Source of the DNA: Epiperipatus broadwayi
Lineage: Eukaryota; Onychophora; Udeonychophora; Euonychophora; Peripatidae
Direction: 5' to 3'
NCBI GenBank assembly: GCA_028023455.1
Contig: JAQFVV010000318.1
Coordinates: forward strand, 124,001 to 188,000
Length of the DNA: 64,000 nt
The notes beneath the pieces were generated by a model that did no database searches, was not told the DNA's origin, and saw only the letters and a list, made by a program, of their open reading frames with translations. Of the stretch, positions 37,950 through 51,015 are shown in pieces (the stretch's first letter is position 1; the number at the start of each line of letters is the position of its first letter). The translations under genes and the position numbers were made by a program.

Positions 37950-38560
37950 TTAGTCGGCCGGCATGTTTATCATTCTGTTGTTATTAGCTGGAAAGGTGAA
38001 TAGGGTCCAAGTGTTCTCAAAGGATTTTTTGGGAGAGATGAGCTCATCTCTTTTCATGACATTCTTTATTGTTTTGCAGAAAAACAGACCTAAGTCTTGA
38101 TGGGGCAGTTCCATTATCAATTTGCAGCATACTACCCAGATTGCATAGAGGATGAAAATGGACAATCTAATAATTGTGAATGTTCCAGTATGGATCACTT
38201 ATGAGTGAAAGAATTAGATCTAGTCTGATATTGGAGTTGGCAGAGACTATATCTTTGACCATTTTAAGATTTGGACAGTGATATATGAAGTGCTCAATGG
38301 TTTCCTCTTCATGAGAACATAAACTGCAGGTCAGATCAATGTTGGAGTTTCCTCTTCAGTAAAACAGGAACCAGTTTGTAGGAAGCATGCTAAGGTTAAT
38401 TTTTATGATGAAGTCCAGATACTTGGGCTCCAGACACCATCTTTTAAACGGGTGATTAATTTTTGGTTTGTGAGGTTGAGGCTATTTTCGGGAGGTTGTG
38501 AATTTGATCATTCTTGAAAGAGGAATTTCTAATGAAAAAAACTTCAAGTCTTGCCTACAG
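37950..38560 (-). pseudogene. LINE C-terminal zinc-finger (zf-RVT) remnant
   Basis: On the minus strand CSLCSHEEETIEHFIYHCP (about 38265-38325) is the Cys-Cys-His-Cys signature found at the C-terminus of many LINE reverse transcriptases. It is preceded by LPTNWFLFY, as usual before that finger, and followed by VKDIVS. Upstream sequence to about 38560 is degenerate, and downstream a broken frame continues to about 37950 (82 codons of hydrophobic and basic residues). Only the last part of the ORF2 survives. It belongs to a different LINE type from the RTE copies, which lack this finger. Confidence 0.7.
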
Positions 38561-41460
<2,900 letters not shown>

Positions 41461-41502
<42 letters not shown>

Positions 41503-41531
41503 ATTATATATATATATATATATATATATAA
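41461..41531. repeat. (AT)n microsatellite at the LINE 3' end
   Basis: Two AT runs separated by TTGATT, forming a large palindrome with TAATCA at its inner edge. It directly abuts the last codons of the RTE LINE (minus strand). Confidence 0.95.
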
Positions 41532-43312
41532 TCAACCCATTATCAATCCACTGCAGGATGAAGGTCTCTCCAAGTTTAATCCATCTTCTCCGATCTTTAG
41601 CTTCTCTTTTCCACAACACCCCTACACATTTTCTTATTTCATTCATCCATCTCACATGTGGTTTCTTTCTGGGTCTTTTACAATCTCTTGGAATCAGTTT
41701 AAAATTTTAATTGCCCATCTATTATCATTTCTTCTAGCAATATGTCGAGCCCAATTCCATTTCAATCTTTTAATTTTTTCAATAAGGTCAGTAACACCTA
41801 TTTGTTGTCTTACCCATACATTGCATTTTTGATCTCTTCTTGTTACTCCCAACATACATCTCTCCATACTCCTTTGAGTGGTCTGAAGTCTCTGTATTGC
41901 TCTTCTATTAAGTGTCCAAGTCTCAGATCCATAAGTAAGAACTGGTAAAACACATTTGTTAATAACCATCCTTTTCAAACACATAGGCATATTTCCTTTT
42001 AGTATCAAGTTATTTCTACCAAAAACACTCCAACCAAATTTAATTCTATGATTAATTTCCTCCATTATGTTTCCATCTGTATTAATAATCTGACCAAGGT
42101 ATTTGTAACAGTTAACTTCTTCTAATTCTTCATAATCAATCTTTATTTTCATATTTTGAGCAAATCGATTAAACATTACTTTAGTCTTTTTAACATTTAT
42201 CTTTAGTCTTACTTTTCTACTTTCATCTGCTAACTCCTGCAACATTTCCTGCAGCTCTGAAGCATTATTTGCAAAAACAACTACACCATCTGCAAAATCT
42301 AAATGACTTAAATACTCTCCATTTACTTTTATTCCTTTAGTTTCCCATTTTAATCCACAAAATACTTCTTGCAGCACTGCTGTTAAAAGTTTTGGTGATA
42401 TGGAGTCACCTTGTCTTACACCTTTCTCAATGTTGATTTTTTCAGTATCATTATGTAATCTAATTGTTGCTGCTGCATTTTTATAAATATTCTTTAAAAT
42501 ATGACAATAACCTGGATCTATACCTTGATGATCCAATGCTTTAATCACTGAAGAAATGTGTATAGAATCGAATGCCTTTTCATAATCTACAAATCCAAAA
42601 CATAATGACAACTCATATTCATTTGTCCTTTCTATGACTTCTCTCAATACCTGGATATGATCTATTGTACTAAAACCACTTTTAAATCCAGCTTGTTCTC
42701 TTGGTTGGTGGAAATCCAAAGTTCTCTGTAGACGAGTTATAATTATCTTGGTAAAAATTTTATATAAAACTGATAAAAGGCTGATAGGTCTGTAATTTCT
42801 AATATCTTCTTTATCACATTTTTTAAATATTAATATTATTACTGCATTCTTCCAATCTTCCAGTACATCTTTATCATTTAGACATTTGGTATATAACTTT
42901 GCTAAAATTGTTTCTATTTCTTCACCTGCTTCTTTTAATATATCAATTATAATTCCATCATTTCCTGGAGCCTTTCCTTTCTTCATAGATTCAATTGTAT
43001 GTCTCACTTCTTCATTTAAAATTCTGGGCAATTTGGAAGATATAATAGATATAGGAGGTACTTGTTCTTTATTACTATATAATTCTTGATAAAAATCTTC
43101 TACCAATTTCATGATGTCATCTCTCTTTTTAGTAATAATTCCATCTTTTTTTTCTTATTGCAGATATAAATTTCCTATCAATACCAAAATGTTGTTTAAC
43201 ATTCTTGAGACTTTTATTTTCTTCTACAGCTTTTCTTGCTATTTCACAGTTATACTTTCTTATATCATTTTCAACTCTTTTCCGTACCATTTTACAAAAT
43301 TTGAGATAATCA
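41532..43312 (-). pseudogene. RTE-type LINE, 5'-truncated, RT with mutated catalytic site
   Basis: The main frame is 41694-43112 (472 codons). RT motifs in order: KGKAPGNDGI at about residues 46-55, NYRPISLLSV at about 106-115, QAGF at 140-143, FGFVDYEKAFDS at about 172-183, KGVRQGDSISPKL at about 230-242, then LDFADGVVVF at 271-280 and YKYLGQIINTDG. FADG replaces the expected FADD: codon 276 (42285-42287) is GGT rather than GAT. GSETWTLNRR and RHIARRNDNRW are typical RTE tail motifs. The last part (MRWMNEIRKCVG... QWIDNG) is in another frame at about 41535-41655. At the 5' side coding similarity continues to about 43308, broken by one extra base in the A/T run at about 43144-43151, and there is no endonuclease. 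So three lesions: 5' truncation, frameshifts at both ends, and a catalytic substitution. Confidence 0.92.
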
Positions 43313-46300
43313 ATATATATATATAAGTAGTTGCAGTAGATTGCAATATATTACCTGATTACTTCATCTCTATTTATTATTTGGATGCCCTGTCTGCTTG
43401 ATACAGGGTGGCTAGAGTTCAAATTCCATGGATTGTGATTCAGTGCTTTCAATTCCAGTGCTCAAACTTCTCATAAACACATGAGCAATAAACAACTTAA
43501 TTTAATTTTTTTATAATTTGGATAATTTTTTGAAAAAGTCACGATGAGAATTATTTTACTTTGACAATGTTTTTTCTATCATTACATCTTATGATAAAAA
43601 ATATTTCCATTATTTTTTCTTTTTTATATAACCATCAGAAATTTACTATTTTATAATCTGTTTGATATAACAGCATGTTCAGGCAAAAAGTGTTAGATTC
43701 ACTTTTACAAAAATAAAGAGTTTGAAATTCATACATGTGAAAAACAAACACAGTAGCAAAATCGCCAAAAGTAAGGTGCTGAATAAAATATACAGACCTG
43801 ACTTTTGATGATATTAAAGCGCAGGATACTGATTAGTTTGTCAAATATATTACTGTTTAGGACGTCATCTATTTCATAGTTTAGATGCTATATGTATCAG
43901 GGTGAGCACAGTAGACTCACATTGATTCCTTTTTTAAAAATATAATAAGCATAGGTGCAAGCACACTAAGATATCTAATCAATAGTGTGATTTTCTTTTT
44001 AACTAAGTCTTAGTATTATTTTCAAAAAGGAAGGTTGTTTAAAGATGTATTAGAAATTTAGTTATCTTTACATTTTAATAAAATCAATATTTTCCCTACT
44101 ATTTAACTGCCAAATTTTTTTGAATAAACTCATAATCATATATCATTACAACAAAGATTTTCACAATCATATGATAAAAATAAAATCTTATTCTAGCATT
44201 ATGAAAACCATTATTTTATTTCTTTCTAGTTCTAAAATAATTTTAAGAAATAAACTTATTACAAACTGGAAAGAAGTTTAAAAAGTTGTTATTGCGCATC
44301 TTATTAATTTTAAACAAGCTATCTAATAATATACACATATACATAATAATAGTTCTTTAATTCATGCATAATTACAACCTGCTGATTACTTGAGAAAAAA
44401 ACCTATCTCCATAACAACATAAACAATAACAATGATGAAGATTATTTCATTAAAATATTGGCAAATTAAAAAATCTAATACATTATATGACCCAAAATAA
44501 GTTCACACATACACACACGCATGTCAACAATGGGCAAGACTAGACAAATCAACAACAATGGAGAGAATAATAGCAATATCACCAACCAAAGTATAATAAT
44601 GCTGATGATGATCTGATCAACACTCATAAAATTATAATATAATGACTAAGTTCAGGATTCGAATGCCATTTGCCACAACAATCAGAGCAACGAGGATAAA
44701 TAATAAAAAATAAGCATTATTAAGATAAATGCTGTGTAGAAGCAAATTAAGAAGACTTCTTCAAACCCTTCTCTTTAAAATATAATAGCGCTTAATATTT
44801 AAAACATATCAGGCTATTTTAACTTCTCTATTCACAACACATCTTTTTAAGTATAATACTCTTCCAACCATAATGAGTATCTCACTGTCATGATCAGATT
44901 TAACATTAATTTTTTTATTAAATAAAAGCATGTCTTCTCATGTTTACCCACACTGACTGCTTCTTTAAAATAATTTTGTTCTTAAATAAAATATTTTTTT
45001 CTATTAATATTTTATGTAAAACGGACGTCTCAGAGTTCATATAATAAATATTTTAATAATTATGAAATTTTATTATTCTCTTTTAATTTTTGAAAAACCA
45101 TTAAATAAAGAATGAGATCCTAGTAAACAAAACAGTGAGAGATATTCTTACTCTTAATGGCCACTCAAAATATCATAGTAATACATTCTCTTTAAATATT
45201 CTTCTGGAGTAAAACCAAGCAAATTTATCATTTAATTTATCATTTGAATTTATAATGAATAAACAAAGTAATCTTCTAGATAAAACCAAAATGATATTTT
45301 AATAATGCAAAATGATTTTTAAAACAAGCACAGTAATCTTTTAAATAAATAAAATTGATTAAAGTGATTTTCTAATAATATATAAATAATTATAACTGTT
45401 TAAATAAATAAAATAATTTCTTTCTTGGATGTTTTCTTAACATCAGAGATGCAATTTTAATAAAGTTATTCTAATGTCAAATTTTTAATATTTCATGTAC
45501 TCTCAATGCATGACAAGTAAAGACAATCGTGTGATAAATTTATGATATTTAGATTTCTGAAAGTATGCCAATGATGATAAACAGGCAAGAAAAATAAGTT
45601 AATAAAATAAAATTTATTAAACATTTAAAAACACCAATAGACAAAAAACTTTGCTATTTTACGTATTATCAAGATGAATTCTTAAAATACAATCAACAAA
45701 ATATATTTAATACAAAGGAAAATTATGAAATTTCATTTAAACTGAGTCTATGAAAATAAATAACTTATGACATTTAATGAAACCTTATATAGCATTGGTA
45801 TATTAAATAAGTTCTCTCATTTAACAAAACAAACATTCTATTATAATGTCCCTAATGAATGTATTGAATATCCTTATAAAATATCAACTTACCAATCCAT
45901 ATGGCATGATGAATACTGAATAAGTATATTTTTTACTGAAGCTATTTTAAAATTTTAATATTAAATATTTATTGGATTTACATCTTGAGGTACTGTCAAG
46001 GCACAGGTACAAGATCTACACATCAAGACCAACAAATTACACACAGATAAACAAAGAGTTTGTCTGAACATAAGAATAATGTTTCTCAGTATGTACAAAA
46101 ATATATAAAATAGGCAGAATAAAGTCATGATAGTACACTACCCATTACTTTATATAAAAATACATCACAAAGGAATTCACATCTAGGATAATAAGGCAAA
46201 GGCAAAATACATGATGGCATGAATCCAAAGAAAGCAATTACATCTTGAGGGAAATAAATGAACTAGGACTTTATCACTAGTCATAAGATAATGAGAATGG

Positions 46301-46569
46301 AACATCAAAGAAGAACAACAATAATAAAGGAATTTGTATTTTATATGATTTTGATGAAAGCCTGTTCATTTTATTTTTAAAAAAAGTAAAGATACTGTAC
46401 AGTAATTATTGTATTATTTTTTTAGTATAAATGTAAATGAGTAAACACATATGGCAAATATATATGTAAATGTAATCTCTTCAATTTATTATTAATAATT
46501 ACATAATGAATATTTTTTTAAAAAATTTGTACAATAATCTTAATATATATATATATATATGTTTGATTA
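43313..46569. other. AT-rich DNA with a weak SINE-like stretch
   Basis: At about 43385-43440 the sequence GGTGGCTAGAGTTCAAATTCC contains a B-box-like motif (AGTTCAAATTCC) of a tRNA-derived SINE, but no clear A box or second copy is seen. The rest is AT-rich and featureless. A perfect 9-unit TA run with TTTGATTAG lies at 46545-46570, just before the PLE fold-back. Confidence 0.35.
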
Positions 46570-47330
46570 GAAGATTTTCACAGGTTGCATATACAATAGA
46601 CATATATTTTTTTGCGGGTTCATCTGTGTTAAAAAATTTAAATATTGTTATACCAATGTTTCAACTTGATCATACAAGTCATCCACTGGGTGATAAAAGT
46701 AGAAAGATGGTTGTAGAGGTGCTACAATCATTGATTTGAAAAAACGTTAAAGTTCCACCAATAGCAAAAATGTTAAATTAAGAATGTTTTTTAAAAAAAT
46801 CTTTCCAAATAGGAGGAAGTTTGCATGTATCATCTCACTTATTGATACAATATGGCATTTTAAGTATCTCAATGGCTTCTCTAATTTTGCACTGGTAGAG
46901 ATTATCACATCTGGATACTAGTACCAGGATTATATCCAGATGTGATAATCTTTACCAGTGCAAAATTAGAGAAGTCATTGAGATACTTAAAAGGCCAGAT
47001 CCAGATGTGATAATCTCTACCAGTGCAAAATTAGAGAAGCCATTGAGATACCTAAAAGGTCAGATTGTATCAATAAGTGAAATGATACATGCAAACTTCC
47101 TTCTATTTGGAAAGATTTTTTTAACAAACATTTTTAATTTAACATTTCTTCTATTGGTGAAACTTTAATGTTTTTTTCAAATCAGTGATTGTAGTGCCTT
47201 TACAACCATCTTTCTACCTTTTATCACCAAGCAGATGACTTATGTGATCAAGTCGAAACATTGTTATATCAATATTTAAATTTTTTAACATGGATGAATC
47301 CGCAAAATATGTCTTATGGCATGAAAATGA
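46570..47330. mobile_element. large fold-back made of inverted Penelope-like 3' ends
   Basis: A near-perfect inverted repeat with arms of about 340 bp. The outer ends carry the PLE terminal block (TTGCGGGTTCATC at about 46611, complement near 47295-47310). Inside, each arm reads outward from the centre as the C-terminal end of a PLE protein: CKIREAIEI...CKLPSIWKDF in the right arm (about 47015-47115), matching the conserved 'REAIEI...LP.IW' ending of GIY-YIG-bearing PLEs. The terminal repeat follows. At the centre the right arm carries a tandem duplication of about 65 bp (46926-46993 and 46994-47060; start CCAGATGTGATAATCT). The RT is absent. The structure looks like two PLE 3' ends joined back to back. 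Confidence 0.8.
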
Positions 47331-48404
47331 GTTTAATGTTAACTGAAAGAAGTGAAAAAAGCAAATTTTTAATATTTACTTCATTTATATAGTCTGTTCA
47401 TTACATACTTCAATAAGAATGATGAGTTTTCTGATTTTTTGTCTCTGATTAATATCAAAAACACCATGGTCTTTCTTCTCAGTTGTCTGATAGTTCTTAT
47501 TAGAAACATCAGTTAAGTTTTCTAGAAGTTGAAATGAATTTGTGTGAATGATCTGTTTTAAAATAAATATTTGTAGTTATGGTAGACAAACAAAGTTATG
47601 GCCTTATTCCCAGAAGGTTGGGAATTCACTATCCAAGATAGTGGTGAGCCACCAAAGGCAGAGAATGCTGAGAATTTCCTGATGATGGACTCAAGTTTGT
47701 ATTCAATGATAACTTCAAATCACTTTTAAATGAAACAAGAAAGTAAGAATTGGAAAAAACTAATATTAAATAGAATATTGCAGAACTTTGTGAAGTTAAA
47801 AAATAATGTGGAGAGACAATTTATTTTAAAATGGATATGTATTTAAGTACAAAGTGCAAATTTTAGAAGCACAAATGAAATAGGATTCATTATAAAGAAA
47901 AAGGTAGAAAAATAATATTGGAGAAATTGATGGTATATCTGATTCATGCCCCAAAATCTTCATTGTGATGAAAATGCTATGGGTAAATGTGATTATGGTA
48001 ATAGAAATGTGAGAAAACACAAACTTGTGGAATTCTCAGAAAAAGAAAACTGTGTATTAAAAATTCTTTTTTTGAGAAAATTGCTAAATGGAAATTGTTA
48101 TGGAAACACCTAAGACAAGATATAGTAGAATTGTATTATATTGTAACTAACAAGAAGCATATATTTCAAGATTGTAATGTTCATAGTTAATTCAACACAG
48201 AAGGACTGACAATGTATTACTGAAATGAAGTATATGTTAATGCAAAACTAAAGAGATGAAAATTATTTTTAAAAATCCACTATTTACTATTGCTATTCCT
48301 AGTTTTCAAAAACATTCATATAAATTTAAAATATGATTTTCAGACTGTTTTAAAATATTAACAGACTTGAAGATGCTTCAAATATGATGGAAATCACTGT
48401 AACA
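47331..48404. other. AT-rich DNA, nothing recognised
   Basis: A slightly G+C-richer stretch at 47590-47700 has no open frame and no repeat match in this window. Confidence 0.5.
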
Positions 48405-48870
48405 AAGAGAGGGAAGGGCTAAGCCTCATATTTAACTAAATCTAAATATTAAATTAATTTTCAGTTAATAGATGTAAATATAACTTTTTAATAACTCAAA
48501 TATATAATAATGCGGAAGTATTGAAAATCCCCAGTGAGCTATATGTAAATTAATCATCAATAAATGCAAGACGAGCCCATCTATACTTTAGTTTGGATCA
48601 TATATAAATAATATCAGTGAGCTTATATGTAAACTAACCATCAATAGATGTAAGTATAGAGAGAGTATAGCTATACTTTAACTTGGATCATATGTAAGTA
48701 TACCATAGTTTACATGCTCACTGGGTTTTTTTCAGTATTTCCACATTATTACAATTATATTTGAGCTATTAAAAAGCTATATTTACATTTATTAACTGAA
48801 GATTAATTCAATATTTAAAGGTTGCTCAATATGAGGCTCAGCCATTCCTTCTGATTTGTTATAGTGATTA
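48405..48870. mobile_element. fold-back element
   Basis: Left arm about 48405-48552 (AAGGGCTAAGCCTCATATTT... CCCCAGTGAGCTATATGTAAA end) pairs with the right arm about 48708-48866 (TTTACATGCTCACTGGG... CAATATGAGGCTCAGCCATT). The loop itself repeats the segment ATATGTAAACTAACCATCAA / CTTTAGTTTGGATCATAT about twice in tandem. It is non-coding and its family is unknown. Confidence 0.75.
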
Positions 48871-49009
48871 TAAACTAGTTTATGGATGTCCTGCAATTAT
48901 TTTACTTATATATACACATATATATTACACTTTGCATATTAATACAGCAGAAAATGGTATGCTTATATACAATCCAAAACAAAGTATAGAAGGGTTCATT
49001 CTATACTTA

Positions 49010-49120
49010 AATTTATTGATAGTTAGTTTACATATAGCTCACTGGTTCTTTTTTTAGTACATCCACATTATTACAACTATATTTGAGCTATTAAAAAGAA
49101 ATATCAAGCTTTTAAAAAGT
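49010..49120. repeat. partial extra copy of the 48.4-kb fold-back arm
   Basis: TAGTTTACATATAGCTCACTGG followed by CCACATTATTACAACTATATTTGAGC repeats the right arm of the preceding fold-back, diverged and ending in an AT-rich stretch directly before the RTE copy at 49.12 kb. Confidence 0.65.
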
Positions 49121-51015
49121 TATATTTAAAAAATTGAATATTTTAAATTTTGTAAAATGATGTAAAAAGAATTAATAATAATATAAAAAAATATTATTGT
49201 GAATTGGCAAAAAAACTAATATAAAAAATAAAAGTTTAAAAAACGTAAAATATCAGAGTATTGGAAGAAAACTTGTTTTACCATTTAGAAAAAAATATGG
49301 AGCTATTACTAAAAAGAGAGATAACATCATAAAATGTGTGGAAGAGTTTTATAAAGAATTATATAGTATTAAAGAACAAGAAAACAAAATATTCTCTACA
49401 GTTAGTACATTTTCTAAATTATTAGATATCTTAAATGAAAATGTGTGAATCAGGCAAATAAATCTATGAAGAAGGAAAAAGCTCCAGGAAGTGAGGAAAT
49501 TGTTATTGACATTGTAAAAGAAGCAAGCAAAAAATAAAAAAGTTGATGTCAAAATGGTATAACAAATATTTAAATGGCAAAGATGTACCATATAATCAGA
49601 AAAATGCAATAGAAATATTGAAATCTGAGAAAGATAATAAAGAAAATATTAGAAGTTAGAGATCTATCAGTCTTATATCAATTATGCAAAATCTTTACCA
49701 AACTAGTCACAACTCATCTAGAAAAAACTTTGGATTCTAATCAACTAAAACAAGCAAGCTGGATTTAAAAGTGGTTTTACCTCTGTGGATCACATTTAAA
49801 TATTGAAAGAAATTCATATGAATATGAGTTACCATTATGTTATGAATTTGTAAATTGTTAAAAGACATTGAATTCTACAAGCTCTATTATTATGATTAAA
49901 CCATTAAATTATAAAGATATAGACTCAGAATATCATCATATTCTATAAAATACTTATCAAAATGCATTAACAGTGATTAGATTACAAATTTCCAAAACAT
50001 TTTAGATCAGTTTTATAATAAATATTTTGTGAATTAAAATGAAAAACTAAAGGAATAAAAGTATATAGAGATTGTGTCATCTAAATTGTTCATATCATGT
50101 GATTGACTTTACAGATAATACTTCAGAACTTCAAAAAATGTTGCAAGAGTTATCAGATTTAAGTAAGAAAGTAGAACTAAAAGATAAATGACAAATAAAA
50201 CTAAAATAATGTTCAATGGATTTTTTCAGAAGTAAATAAAGATTAATAATTATGAATTAAAAGAAGTTAACATTTACATCAGAGTGTAAAATTAATCATA
50301 AAATAAAAATTAGATGAAATGCTTTTGGTAGAATTAATTTAGCATTAAAATCAAAGATGGCTATGATTGGAAAGTTTTAATATATGTGTTTCACCAGTTT
50401 GTATTTGTGAATCTGAGACTTGGAGACTTAATAGAATAATAATATAGGAACAATATCAGTTATTGAAGCATGGGAATATGTATGTTAAGTGTAATAAAAA
50501 GAGTTTAAAATTGAATTACATGGATGAGAGAAATAAACAGATATCACTGATATCATTAAAAGAATTAAGAAACTGAAATGTAGCTGGGCTGAGATATTGC
50601 TAAAACAAATAATAATATATGGATAATTGAAGGTTTAAATTGGATTTCTAAAGATTGTAAAAGATATAGAAAGAGACTTCATATCACTCAATGAAGTATT
50701 TAAGAGGTGTACATTAGAAGTAACAATAACAGATTAAAATTGAAATACATAGATCAGTGAACAAGCAGATATCACTGATGACATTGAAAGAATTTAAAAT
50801 ATTAAAATAAAACTGGGATATACATTTTGCTACAAGATTTGATAATAGATAGACAGTTCACTTTTAAATTGTATCTTTAAAGAAAAAAATTACATATGAG
50901 ATATTTCATAAAATGAGATTTTTGGTATTAGGCAGAGAAGAGAGGCTATGTACAGAGAAACCATTTTAAATTCAGAAAGACCTTAATCTTGCAGTGTCAA
51001 TAATGTTTGAAATGA
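49121..51015 (+). pseudogene. RTE-type LINE copy, heavily decayed
   Basis: Plus-strand relative of the 41.5-43.3 kb copy. Collinear blocks are a YFKFCKMM start (about 49128), KKYGAITKKRDNIIKCVEEF (about 49288), KKEKAPGSEEIVIDIVKEAS (about 49468-49527; compare KKGKAPGNDG... in the other copy), QAGFKSGF-like (about 49752-49775), and CESETWRLNR-like (about 50408-50435). It is riddled with stops and frameshifts and ends near 51010 with a TGATAATGACTATG tail. Its 5' end begins at almost the same protein position as the 41.5-43.3 kb copy, just before the RT and without the endonuclease. Confidence 0.75.

Noticed and set aside
43385-43500. tRNA-derived SINE near 43.4 kb
   Set aside because: Only a B-box-like motif is visible; A box, tRNA fold and a second copy are missing, so it is mentioned only as a weak trace.
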